A DNA stretch of 64,000 nt from Marasmius tenuissimus (taxonomy: Eukaryota > Basidiomycota > Agaricomycetes > Agaricales > Marasmiaceae). The position numbers and the translations under genes are program-made. Below are positions 31,909 to 43,286 of the stretch, piece after piece. The stretch covers positions 2,790,001 through 2,854,000 of the forward strand of contig JAQOTA010000069.1 in the NCBI GenBank assembly GCA_029532415.1. The letters are read 5' to 3'. How positions within the stretch are numbered: position 1 is the stretch's first letter; each line of letters begins with the position of its first letter. Below the pieces are notes generated by a model. It was not told the DNA's origin. It did no database searches and saw only the letters and a list, made by a program, of their open reading frames with translations.

Positions 31909-32350
31909 GATGAGACTCCTGAGCCTGGAGAAACTGGACGGAAGCTCAACGTAAAATAGAACGCACAGACAGCGAAGATACTCACGCCATATTTTTGCTT
32001 TAGCTAGAGACGCGAGCGAGAGTAATGGGGACAACTTTCAACTGAAAGATGACGCAAAGTATAAGAACACCCTTTGCAGGCATAGCATCCATTCGATACA
32101 CACCGCTTGGACGAGGTTTTTCCGGCTTTGCAAAATCATCGTTACAGCACGAGTTGATATTCCTGATGAAGACAGATCGCATGTTCCATACCCGAACTCG
32201 AGTGTGATCGACGAGTGAGTCAGGGCTGAGAACGTCAACAGAGCACAGGTATATAATTGGAAGAGGGTAATCGGTACTGTCACTGGTATAAGTATTGAAT
32301 CTCGTCGCAGTTTAAGTCAAGCATTTGGTAGGAGTGAACGAAGGAACGAT

Positions 32351-32875
32351 CTATCTAACCATAGTACACTGTTGCGAATATTGACTGAGAAGCGTATCCG
32401 GGTCGAAATTAAGAACGCAGCTTACACAAACCGAGACGATATCGCCTTTACAAGCATCCTCATTAGTAGCTCTACTACAGTTGTATCTGGTTGCGATAGA
32501 ATCAATGATCATAGCGCGACGGCGTGGATCTTCATATGGACTCACCGATGGCCATCAAACGAGTTTATATAGTTCACGAAAAGAAGTGGTGGGGGACTGC
32601 ATGAGAACATCCCAACCACACACGGGTTGTTGTTGGTTGTGAGACCGTCCATAACATTGCAATTTTTGTCGTATATGTTCCCTGGGAGCCGTTTAGCCGG
32701 GGTTGTGCCAGACACGAGGCAACAGCTAAGCTAGATACTCACACCGGCTTGAACTAAATTCCCCTCCAAGCTGGATATGGTTGCCGATACCCAGGTCAGA
32801 ATTAGCGCAGATAGCCAGAGCTCGACTAACGAGCATGAGGGTAATGAGAAAGAAGAGTATTGTGGCGTTATGCAT
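32351..32875 (-). CDS. Small secreted cysteine-rich protein (copy SSP3)
   Basis: Start at 32875: signal peptide (MHNATILFFLITLMLVSRA) then LAICANSDLGIGN. The GTGAGT intron after SSSR leads to exon 2 (about 32682-32552: WNIYDKNCNVMDGLTTNNNP, VGMFSCSPPP, FVNYINSFDGH). A second GTGAGT intron leads to exon 3 (about 32488-32351: YNCSRATNEDACKGDIVSVC, then SCVLNFDPD), stopping after CTMVR. All three exons are open and the splice phases match copy SSP2. Eight cysteines are shared, with one extra near the C-terminus. It should be an extracellular protein; no family was recognised. Confidence 0.7.
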
Positions 32876-33571
32876 TCTTGAGCTTTGAGGTCGTGGCGTA
32901 GAGGGAGGCCTTATATGCGATGTCAATAGGTCGCCATTTGCTCTAGCGTTGACGTGTAGCGGAAGTACTAAACTATAGATCGCTACACTCATGATGGAAT
33001 GGATAGTTTGCCATCACCACTGCCAGCACAGAGGTTGACTTCACCTTGGTGCGGGGAATGCAGCTCACTTTGCGCACGTATCACCGTACAGATTTCAGCA
33101 AACCCATGAAGAGAGGACATGGACCCGACTGTCGCTGAGTAACTTCCTGAATAGATCATAGAACCGCCCCACGCATCGAGTGGCATTGATTCAGGCAAGA
33201 AGAGGCCAAAATATACCAAATCGCTAGCGATCGAAGGTCTCGCCTCTATGTAAACCAATCTTTATACAAGTCTCACACCTGTGCTCTATATAGATCTTGT
33301 GAGCGGTACTGATGTACCAACTTGCCCACAGGATCTATCCGTGAGATGCTGAGTTCAAGTTCGCGCTTGTGCCATTCCAACGTCATGGACAAGAACACAT
33401 TGATCCCAACCGCTCCAAACAGAGCGTCTCAAAATGTTGGTTGTTGCTCGCTCTGGCGGAGTTGCTCGAGCTAACCTCAAATAACAAGGAGCTAACATGA
33501 TGCGCGTGAATGAGCAGGGTGAGATCAAGTCTCCGTTACTTCTGCGCCACTTACTCAGACGCGGTCGTATA
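32876..33571. other. Unassigned stretch
   Basis: A minus-strand ORF of 89 codons (32989-33258) reads plausibly (YFGLFLPESMPLDAWGG) but has neither signal peptide nor paralogue. The remainder shows no gene or repeat. Confidence 0.3.
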
Positions 33572-34024
33572 TCAGGTTTCCGGTTCGGAATCTTGCGGAG
33601 TATTCAATGAAGTCTGAGGCTCACTTGAGACTGAGCATCGCAATTCAATCACAACTCTGGCGGTTATTGGGGATACCCCTCTCAACTTAGTGGGTGTGAC
33701 CGCACCAGTGATAGTTCTCTCGTAGCCATCTGCTTTAACGCTCAAGATTGAATTCACATGGGTAGCGGTAAGGGCGGTGGCTTTGAATCAAGTTGTTGGT
33801 GAATCTATATGACTCAGACCGGATGCGAAAGTGATAATTACTTCGATAGTCTTTCCATTGCTTTTGCTAGTTATAAGGATACCCGAAGATGTGGTTTGCG
33901 GTTGGAAAGGCTGGAAAGTCGAGATTACGCTTTCAAGGCTGAGGCCAGCTGCCCCGACCATGGCGAGGTGAAAGATAAACAGGACAGCTGAAAGTCAATC
34001 CTCAAGCAGCAATCCGTTAGACAT
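33572..34024 (-). pseudogene. Broken paralogue of the GPI-anchored protein
   Basis: The ATG at 34024 is followed after nine codons by an in-frame TGA inside the signal peptide. The frame then resumes with LAMVGAAGLSLES, matching VMVGAADSGP of the intact copy at 25260. SNGKTIEVIITF and KATALTATHVNSILSVKADG correspond to DGKTVTITRL and ATALAIVNSTSTLSLQTDSD there. A further stop near 33785 and a diverged C-terminus confirm decay. It lies next to SSP3 as the intact copy lies next to SSP2. Confidence 0.6.
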
Positions 34025-34679
34025 GACCTTTCTTTTGACTCTGAGGGAAGCACATTGGTAACGACCAAACTCACTGAAAGTGCATCCTGGTGGAGAGCTC
34101 CGACGAAAATACACCCGAAAGTGATTCAGATGCCGGATAATCGCTCCTTAGGCGCCTGGGCCCGAAGCGAGGCGAAGATAACCCCCCCTAAAGGGCAATT
34201 GAACGCCATAACTTCTTTTGGAACCGGTCGTTCCTTCCTTGGACAGAACCGGATGGGCGGGTTTTGAAATTTCAAGCGTAGTTGACGTGGTCAATTTATC
34301 CTCGGTATGTTACTATGAGACACAGTTTCAACCTGATTCCTGAACTGCTGGTGTGTTGAGTTCCGGGGATAAAATGGGTGTGTGGCTGCGGGTGTTGTGG
34401 ACCTCAGAAGTAGAAGGAGATCGGAGGTATGCTTGCTCCATATAACAATCTGATAGGTAGTGTTACTTACTAGTACCGCTATGGTAAGATCGATTGTTCT
34501 CAAAGTTTCGCCCTGAAGTTGAATATCGAATTGCTTGCCTGTGATGAGATCTGTCGAACAAAAATAAGGCTTCGAGTTCTAAATATCATACAAACGTGGT
34601 GACCAGCTCAGTCGTTGGTACGTGATAGCAAACTATTGGTGGATGGTCAAGCTTGAGGCATGGATTCTTGGGATGATTG
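34025..34679. other. Intergenic, nothing recognised
   Basis: Only short ORFs (34055-34267 plus, 34291-34503 minus) with no features. Likely the promoter side of the neighbouring broken gene and duplicated flank. Confidence 0.3.
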
Positions 34680-35110
34680 AACGAAAATCGACCTCCCCTG
34701 AAGCTGGTCCGTGCACTTTCGGTGACGGCAGAGCTGCCATGGCCTTGCGACCGAAGTTGGATCCGAAATTTCCCTTGGCGTCTTACCACCATGATCATCT
34801 CCCATCCTTCGCTTTCTTCCGGTACTCTGTCATTCTTTCGCAAGAAGTCAAGACAAAAGTTACCGATGCAATGATTGCCAATCATCTCACACTTTGACCG
34901 GGTTTTTCTCCTTGAAGGAGTGTTGGAAAGGTGGTGCTCGGTTGAATAAACAGTTTGATCCATGGAGCGGGTGACTGGTGACTGTTGGTGGTGCGATTCG
35001 TTCACTCGTCGAATTATTGTTTGTGGTTTTTTCTTGTTCTAACCTTCAGGTCTCCTGTCTTTTTCTTTCTTTCGTATCTTTTCAGGGCACAATATTTATG
35101 TCCAAACCTC
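34680..35110. repeat. Duplicated non-coding block R2
   Basis: Counterpart of 28630-29100 (see that entry): the same order of short matches and nearly the same spacing, with clear divergence. A 139-codon minus-strand ORF here (34586-35005) shares only SARTS.R.GR with the other copy, so coding is doubtful. Confidence 0.5.
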
Positions 35111-35669
35111 TTCGCTCTCGTGTTCGTCATGATACACCGGAGTCCGGAGGGCCCTTCAGGATTACGGTACCTCGCCTACCTTGATGAAGACCTTCGTTTC
35201 TCTGGCTTCCCATGGGGAGGGCTCGCAGCGGTCGAGATTGATTTTCCATCTGCCAGGCCATCCTCCACTTTGTCCGCTAGCTGTACGAGCTTGACAATCT
35301 CTGTGGGATCTCTTTGACCTGCTTTATCCCTTATCTTCCGTATTCGTCGTCTTTTTGCTCCCAACCGCCTCATATTTACTCTCGTTCTTCTATCCTCACG
35401 GTCAAGGACATGGGTTTTGAATTCGTAACACGGCTCACGACTACCGAAGCTTGTTCCCTGCGCATCACCGCCGTTTTCTTTCATCGAGCCTTCTTTCACG
35501 TCTCTTGTGTACATTCTCGCTTCTATGTCTGGAGCCGATTCAGGAGTTGCCTATACCTCAGTTGGCAGCTCCCGCCGATCCAAATAGCCCTACCTAACCG
35601 TTGAGCAAAGCAAGATCTGTCATGCTTGACCCTCGCTTCCTGTTTCTCTTACCATCATAACCATCATTC

Positions 35670-36054
35670 TCAAGATTGTATCCGAGCTGTTCCGACTTCA
35701 GATTGCATTGGTTGAACAAACGAGTTGAGGTTTGAAATTGAGGCATCATCCGGCTTCTTGTACCGATATTGAAGGTCTTCGACGGCCTTCGACCCCAAAA
35801 CTACGAGGGCATAAGGGAAGTGTGAACTCTTCTCAATCTTGACGAATGAGTATCTGTGGTCGAGTTGGACGTGTCTTCGATATGGCCATATGAGTGCTGG
35901 TTCTGGATCCAATCTTGACGTTCTGTCATGATCTGTCCTATTGGGATGAGAAAACCAACGCTAACGAGCGCTTACACCGTATAAATGATCATCTCCTGCA
36001 TCATCTTCAGCATCACGATGATGATGATGATGAAACAAACAACTGTGCCTTCCA
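35670..36054 (-). CDS. Small single-pass membrane protein, two exons
   Basis: The ATG at 36054 opens MEGTVVCFIIIIIIVMLK, an unusually pure isoleucine transmembrane run, then MMQEMIIYT to a GTAAGC donor near 35981. A 53-nt intron ending CATGACAG joins it to TSRLDPEPALIWPYRRHVQ and a basic, Tyr-rich tail ending GTARIQS at 35670. The frame is also open upstream of the Met with a Ser/Thr/Asn-rich stretch (SDSINEQNPLSPTLTGG). So this may be the last part of a longer type I protein whose 5' exons overlap the end of copy D. Unknown function. Confidence 0.4.
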
Positions 36055-36176
36055 TTGATCCGCCGGTCAAGGTGGGGCTTAATGGATTCTGCTCGTTAAT
36101 AGAATCAGACGTCCGATCGACCGTGAACTGAGTATCGTTCTAATACGCCAACTCGTTGACTAGTGCTATGTACGTA

Positions 36177-37819
36177 TTACTCGGCATACCGGGGAGGTGA
36201 CACCCACTGCTCCCTTTCCGATGATCCAATACGTCGTGTCATAAACACCGAACGTGTCATGAGCGATTCCTCCTCTGTGAGCACAGAGCTAGTACTATCC
36301 ACCATACCAGAGTGAGCGAACGACCCCGTGTTTTGACCCATTTTTCTTTCACGGGTGTTATATTGCTCCAGGGCCGAGAGACGGAATTCTGTTGGCATTC
36401 GTCCGTTATCGTCGTCTGTTGGATAAGGGGGAGCAGGGGTTTCGGGCGCATCTCGTGTAGAGGCCCGTTCTAGGGGAGAATTGGTCGTAGAGGAAGTCTC
36501 GAGTTCGAGTGGTCTCTTTTCCGATGCCGGCGTTTCGCCGGTCTCAGGTTCGCTGTTGGCATCCTCTCCCGGAGAAGATAATGGACAATACCGAAGAGGA
36601 AGAAGATTTGGCATTGATTCTGTCGGCTCAGCTGCTGGTGTCGGATGCGCTTCTGGGTGTGCTAAGAGATTTGTGGAAGATGAAGGTGAAACTGCGTGAG
36701 GTTCATATAACGATTCAGAGGGGGGTATTGAATCATCACGAGTGCCAATCTTTCCGCGTCCTGGAATTATAAAATCTCAGTCAAGGGGGCAGGGGAAAAG
36801 AGGAAGCGGTTGGAACGTACTTCGCTTAGCTCTCCTCAAAAGGAGGATCAAGGTGACGAGTATGATTATTATAAACACTACACCCCCCACTATCCCGCCA
36901 ATGATTGCCGGTAGATTTGAACGCGCGGTAGTAGCCACTGTACCAGTATTGGTGGCTGTTGCCGTCGTTCTCGAGGAAACAGATGTACCGGAACTGGCAA
37001 TTCGGATGTCAAAAGGACAAAATTAGCTCAATCGGGAGGTACAAAGCACCTCTGGAAAGGCGTACCCGGGATTAGAAGAACTCAGAGTACTTCTCAAAGT
37101 CGTTTCGGTCGAGTTGAGAGAGGATGGGCTTAGTAGCTGAGAGGATCTCCCCGTTGCCAATGACGTGATACTCGTTTGCGTGGTTTCGGAGAAGCCGGCG
37201 AGGTTTTCCCCAGATTTGGTGGTAAAAAACGAGATTGAACTAGAGGAGGATGTCTGTGTTTGTGTCGAGGTGGTGTCGGCAGAAACCCTAGTAGGCGACG
37301 CGACAAAGGCGGGAGTACTAACGACTCTAATTACGTTCGTTGGACGGAGCATAGCGGTCATACTGAACATAACGATGGGCAAAAATGGGGGTTTCGTGAG
37401 ACAGTTGTCGAAGGGGGTCGGAAAATTAGAACTTACGGACTAGGACCGTATTGAACATAACAAGACATGTATACCTCCCTGGGGAAAAAGCCATCATTAG
37501 GTGTGTCCTCAATTCCAATTTTCAAGCCAACGCACCCAGCCTTCGTGGGCGTCAAAGTGAAAACTCCACTTGAACGAGTCCCAACCTCGCTCCAGCTTCC
37601 CAAGTCCGCCACGGTTCCGACAGAATCACCTGCCAGGATAGGTTTAAAGTCTATGAGGTCCGAATCCGTGCTACCGTCACGGTGCCACGTGAAGATATAG
37701 GGCTGGGACATTGTCATTGTGCCTGGGAGAGGTGTTTCAATCGAGAAGGCAGACACAAATAAGCCTAGTCGTTGTATAACATGGAAGGAGAGATAAAGAA
37801 GGAAACAAAAGAGTGACAT
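36177..37819 (-). CDS. Mucin-like single-pass membrane protein, subfamily 1 (copy D)
   Basis: Exon 1 (37819-37525) encodes MSLFCFLLYLSFHVIQRLG and an ectodomain with TMTMSQPYIFTWHRDGS, ending LTPTKAG. The following 54-nt intron (GTGCGT...CCCAG) has no stop and keeps frame, so retention would add 18 residues. Exon 2 gives EVYMSCYVQYGP. Exon 3 holds NVIRVVST and a Thr/Ser stalk. The TM exon (36835-36945) has LPAIIGGIVGGVVFIIILVT ending LRRAKR. The tail (36177-36750) is Glu/Thr/Pro-rich and ends REQWVSPPRYAE, with PPRY as the PPxY motif. The helix before it is less regular (FMTRRIGSSEREQW) than in other copies. Confidence 0.7.
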
Positions 37820-38467
37820 TTTGCAAGGAGCGTGGCTTGGAATAGATTTTCATCATTAGCCTGGTTGAATGTGAGAGGGTCGCATAACTTACTGAGAGGA
37901 CGTCTACAACTCTTGAGACACGAGGCAAGGAAGAAGCTCGACCGAGTTGCTGGGAGCACGTATATATGGCTGGCTAGAGCATTTACAGCAGCTCAGTCCC
38001 TCCCGCCCACTATATATCATTTTCTTTTGATTAGATGATGGAAACAACGTGGTACATAAACTGGATCCCTCATGCGAGTATCTCTCCAGGCGCGTGTTTG
38101 GGGGAATCTGAGATCATCATTTCGTGAAGGTAGGAAAGTTTTAACGAAGCGTACCGACGCTGATTTTGTTTAGTCTGTGGCAAGGATGAACAATAAGATC
38201 AAACCTAAGGGCCAAACGTTTATCGAGGAAGTCCAAGACGTGATGGAAATGATGAAGACAGCGCTTTCGAACTCGTGGCGACGGCAGTTGCTGGTCAAAG
38301 CATCAAGACTGCTTCTCCCACGGAGGACGGACCAGCGGCCTGGACTATGTCCAGTGTAAGCTTCCATCATCTTATTTGGTTCAATGTCATAACTGGTTCC
38401 TGGCGTCATGTCCGAGAGTTTTGATTTGACCAAACGCGATGGAATCGTACATATCGCTCGCGACGAG

Positions 38468-40124
38468 TTACGACTGACTATACTGGGGAGGTAATGACCC
38501 ATGTCCTGCTTCCAACCACGTAATGTGCTGAGCCATCAGCTCCAGTCGGGTTAAAAGATGGCCATGCTCGAGTGGGTTCGTATCATTTACGGTGTTACGA
38601 GTGGCGGGATCTATAGCCGTGCCTGCCGTGACGTCCGCAGACATTGGGAGTCCGTATTCGCTAGACTCTAACTGCCCCCTGTTGTTATGATTCTCATCAA
38701 TCAACCGGCGCGGTTCGGGGTTGGTATTGACTGAGGAAGAAGGTTCCAGTGAGTTGTAATGAGTCGCAGCATCGAGTTGTCGCTTCTCGTCTCCCCCGGA
38801 ATCATAACAAGTCGCAGTCTGTGTTATCAAGGACGGCCTGTTTCGAGGAGATTGATCTGAGAGTCCTATCGAATATGTTGATGCTGACTTGACCTCCCTA
38901 AATGGTACTACGAGGCTCGTGACAGAGCTTGATGAAGTAGACGACCCATACGAGTATTCAGATGAGGGTCCTGGGTCATGACGAATTGTTTTCTGCCCAT
39001 GGCGCTCTAATACCACCAACGATAAGTTCGAACGCGAGAGGAAACATGGAGAATCAGAGGAACATACTGTGCCGGGATCTTCGCAAAAAAATGATCAAGA
39101 TGATGGCTGTCAGGATGATCAAAGCTACGACGCCTCCTATTATTCCGCCAATTATAGCAGGTGTGAGTGAAGGGCCGGCTTTGGCCCCCGCGACAATGGT
39201 ATTAGTAGCGGGTACGGCCGTCGTTGTATTGATTTGCGTCACGGTTGTGTTTCTAGAATTAATAATTGAGACGGATGAGGTGTCACTTGGAATCTGTCAG
39301 CGAAACTCATCTTGTTAGAGAAGTGAAGATGTGCTGACGAGTGAGTGATCGTAGGGGTCCGTGATGCTGAGCTGTTGGCGGCAGAAGATGAAAATAGGTC
39401 GAGGAGGTCCGTCTGCTGGGAGTTCTGGGTGACTGATGGGGTACCTGCTGATGCTCTCGAAGCTTCTGAAAAGGTGCTTGTTGAGGTTGAAACGGGTGTG
39501 AGTGGTGGTAGTGTCGCAGCTACAGTTGTGCCAGGAGGAGGCTCAGGCGACGGCCCAGTCTGAACCACCCTTATAACATCACCGCGGCACATGTCGCTTC
39601 CGCGGGCACTATGAGAGTTGTACTTGTCTCCAGCAAAAAATAAAGAGGTCGGAAATTACTAGGACTTACCCTTCAGTACCGTAAACAATATCACAAAAAA
39701 AATAGGCCTCCCTGGACGTAGGTTTGCTTGTCAGCGAAACCTAAGAGGAAATGGCGTAGACATATAATCACCCTGTCTTCGAGGGACTCAACGTCAAAAC
39801 GCCACTTGTATCGGAGAGAATAGTGCTTGTATGCCCCAAATCCGCGACTGTATAGACAGGAGACGAGCCCCAGAGTTTGGGCCAGAGTTTGAGAGGGAGC
39901 GAGTCCGCACTATCGAGGTGCCAGGTGAAGGTATAAGGTTGATTGATTGTCATCGTTGCCGGAAGGGGAGTGTCGACATGGAATGCTGTGACAAGCAGCG
40001 TAGGGAGGGTGAGCAGAATGAATGAATGAAGGAGCGAAGCGTTGAAAGGACTGAGGTTTGAATACATATCCTTGAGCTAGTGTAAAGTCTAGGACAATGT
40101 TAGGTAAACTCACAAAGCCGACAT
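38468..40124 (-). CDS. Mucin-like single-pass membrane protein, subfamily 1 (copy C)
   Basis: The start is taken at 40124 (ATGTCGGCTTT), spliced across a GTGAGT intron to PFNASLLHSFILLTLPTLLV; an unspliced start at 40067 is the alternative. The ectodomain has TMTINQPYTFTWHLDSADS and ends LSPSKTG at a GTGATT donor. Exon EAYFFCDIVYGTE matches the Cys exon of its sisters. CRGDVIRVVQT opens the stalk exon (39239-39592), rich in Thr/Ser/Pro. The TM exon (39060-39160) has LTPAIIGGIIGGVVALIILT ending LRRSRH. The tail (38468-39010) ends LLTRLELMAQHITWLEAGHG, then SLPPQYSQS, with PPQY as the PPxY motif. All exons are open. Confidence 0.7.
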
Positions 40125-40938
40125 CGTGCAATCAATTGACTCGGGAAAGAGAAGAAGGAAAGCAGACGAAGGACTTGCTTACAGAATGAGAGGATTCCCT
40201 TATAGCTGTGACCCCCTATATCAACGTCGAATCCCGATGATTTATCGGACTTCACAAATTCATCTTCCCGTTGGCAGATAGGTACAATCCACTATGAACA
40301 AAAGTGGGATTGCCGGTGGGATTGATGCCGATGCCACTTCGACCACGAGTGGTCATCAAGACCTTCTGAAATTCATCCTTGTTTCCGGAATTTCCACTTG
40401 TAGGCTAGTAGTCGGGGATACAATCATATCTGACGATATCAAGCGAGATTTGCCTTTATGACTCAAGATCAACGGTGATACGGTCGGCAGCCGAACTGAC
40501 CGTGCTACCCGGGGCAACAGTGGAGTCGCTGTTGGCAATGATGCTGATCCCACCTCCGGCCTCGAGCAGTTGTTCAAGTGTGCGTAAAAAATGTTTTCGT
40601 TCCTTCACTTTACGCTCGGAGGCTTGAAGAAGAGGGACGCAGTAACGGTATGAGCTGGCCAGTTGTGAGGGATACGAACAGCCAAGTGTTTGATTGAATG
40701 ATATGATGCACTGCCAAAGTCCTGACCCGGCGACAAGTAGATAGCCGAGTTGGAACAGGTCGTTTTACTAGGTAATAAGCCACAGTGCACGAAAATGGGT
40801 ACTCATCTCACCAGATCTAAAGACTGAGTCGAAGCTCACCAATAATATTTTGGAAACGACTCGTAAACTGAAATAGATGAGGGTTTGTTCTTCCAAACTC
40901 GGAATACGTTACACATATTCAGTTTTCACGTTGAGTAA
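40125..40938 (-). other. Possible decayed secreted-protein gene
   Basis: Several minus-strand pieces read like exons of one protein: 40790-40605 (SAIYLSPGQDFGSASYHSIK), then about 40570-40470 (LEAGGGISIIANSDSTVAPG) and about 40385-40285 (GIGINPTGNPTFVHSGLYLS). They are separated by stops rather than clear introns, and no signal peptide is certain. It may be a degraded gene of unknown family; confidence is low. Confidence 0.25.
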
Positions 40939-42520
40939 CTACCGAGCATACTGGGGAGGCGACCTTCCTTCTGCTTCTAACCAAGCAATACGCTGTGCCA
41001 TATACTCCAATCGGGTCATAAGGAGCTCGTGATCGAGCATACCGGGGTTTGCGCTAGTGGTGGCCCGTGTATCGGTGTCAGATTTACGGGCGTCTGTATT
41101 TATGACCGAACCCATATTTGTGTTTACAACTTCCGGGCTATATTCTTTTAGATCTGGCTGCTCCGCATTGTTCTCGTCTTGAACGGAGTAGACCGAAGGT
41201 TCATCATAATCAATGGCTCCTGACAACAGAGACGGTCGAAGCGAGCGAAGCTGAGGCTGTTCCACCAATACGGGTGATCTTTCTTCAATCGCCCGAAAAG
41301 GCGCTAAAAGATTAAAAGCAGAAGTCGGCGAATACTGGGACGTTTCAAGTGGCCACTCGGGCTCAGAAGGTGCCACCGAGTTTCGAGGGCACTTTTCTTG
41401 TTCCTGGCGTCCTGATACGATCGGCCATCAGATTTTGCAGTGACAGATCGTAACCGAAACGAAAGGAAACCCAGAACTTACGAGGTTTGCATCCTTTCTT
41501 AAGGAAGATCACAATGATGACTACGATAGTAATCAAAGCCACGACACCCCCCACTATGCCGCCAATCAGTGCAGGCGTGACTGAAGGTGCAACCGTTGCG
41601 GCCATTATCGTACTGGTGCTCGATTCCGTCGTGGTACTGGTTTCTCCTGTTGATCCGTTTTCAGAGTGCGACATAGAGCTGCTAGTGGGTGACCTACACC
41701 ACATAAATCTGTAAGTGATACTGGCTTTGAGGCATTGTACGAGTACTGACGTGAAAACAGACGAGCTTGCCAATACTGTCGGATTTGTAGCAGAAGATGA
41801 CGGAGGGTCTTTGGTTGTTGAGGTTGGGGTGGTGGATGATATGGTTGGTATCTCTGATGAAGGAGCTGTCGAGACAGAAGTCGTTGGTGACGCGGTGGGC
41901 GCCTGTGAGCTCGTGGTTGTGCCTGTTGAAGATGTAGGAGGAAGTGGGGGAGGGGTCTGAATTACCCTGATAAGATCAGGCGGGCACACATTGCTTTCAG
42001 TACTAGATATGATGCGGTTACGCTCATTGTACGAAAGGCAACAGAAGACGATAACCACGTACTAGTCGGAGCTATGCTTCACCCAACACCACAAAGTCAC
42101 GTCTCTGGAAATAAAGGTTTCACCCGTCAGCGGGTTGCGGATGTAACGTGAATATGATGCAGCGGCATACCCCGCCTTCGTGGGCGTCAGGATAAAGACG
42201 CCTTTTGTATCTGATCTAACAAGGCTCGAAGCTCCCACATCCCCGGCGGAACCCTCAGAAAGAGCCCCACGCAATACAGGAAGGAAAGAAAGAGGCATTG
42301 GCTCCGTGCCCGCTCGATTCCAAGTGAATGTATAGGGTTGAGACACCGTCATTGTAGCGGGAAAGGGTGCTTCGACGGAGAAGGCATTTGCAAACAAGGG
42401 GAGAAGGACAAGAAAACAAAGGAGTGACACAAATAAACGACTGGAACTTGAAGGTGATCGACTCAGCTTGAATGAGTCCGAGATGAAAGTCAAGCAACGT
42501 ACCAGGGCAGCATCTTGCAT
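40939..42520 (-). CDS. Mucin-like single-pass membrane protein, subfamily 1 (copy B)
   Basis: The ATG at 42520 begins a mini-exon (MQDAAL) with a GTACGT donor, spliced to LSRSPSSSSRLFVSLLCFLV, the signal peptide. The ectodomain includes TMTVSQPYTFTWNRAGTEP and ends LTPTKAG. A 54-nt stop-free intron (GTATGC...TCCAG) precedes DVTLWCWVKHSSD. Exon CPPDLIRVIQT starts a very Ser/Thr-rich stalk (41700-41990). The TM exon has VTPALIGGIVGGVVALITIV ending LKKGCKP with a GTAAGT donor near 41488. The tail exon starts RRQEQEKCPRNSVAPSEPEW and ends LMTRLEYMAQRIAWLEAEGR then SPPQYAR, giving PPQY. This is the clearest complete copy. Confidence 0.75.
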
Positions 42521-43286
42521 TCAACGAGTGAGGGAGGAGAAGGAAGAAAGCATACAAAGAGATTTCCTATGTGCAGGAAATTTAAGGCTATGGCGGCCAG
42601 TAGAGGTAGATCTGATTGTCCATATAGATTCCGGAGGCACATGCCCTCCTTGATGATACATCGATCAGTGCAAGGTGTGAGCGCGCGCAGCACTGGTACT
42701 GAGCTCGCCTCCAACCTCGCATAACCATCCACTAAACTATGTAAAAGGCTGCCGTTTGACCTCGTTGTCGTCTTGAAAAGAACTAGGTTAAGGATAGAAA
42801 GCTTTTGATGTCAACCTTGGTCTTTCTCCTCGGCGTGCGCTTAATCCTGGCCTAACTGGAAGATGCGAACAGAAGAGGATATCAAAATTAGATGTGTTGG
42901 CCGAAGTCGATTTACCTGCGTGAAGGAAGGATAGGAAAGCATTTCGTACAACAATTCTCGCCAATGAAACCAGGTACGTATACATAGTGCGCCCATCTCA
43001 AGTTTCAAGGATGAAATGAAGCTGGTCCCTTATCCGGAGATATCGAGATGGCAGCTGAGAACAGCTCGTAACTCCTGATCTCGCTGCCATGCTACCTTGA
43101 AACCGTTCCCCAGATCTCTCCGGGAAATAAATTTGAGTTTGTTTGCCCACCTGAGTTGCCCGATGATTCTGAAACTCTAACACTCAGGGGTCAAGAGTCT
43201 TTGTTGCCGTCTGAACGTAACCGAGTCATCTCAATCCGAATTATTTGAGTTGTACTGTATATATGATTAACATTGGACTAGTACTT
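42521..43286. other. Intergenic between copies B and A, nothing recognised
   Basis: ORFs of 60-80 codons on both strands are without features. The 5' side should contain the copy B promoter and the 3' end of copy A. Confidence 0.35.

Noticed and set aside
34586..35005. 139-codon minus-strand ORF in block R2
   Set aside because: The corresponding frame is not conserved in R1 apart from a few residues, so coding is unlikely.
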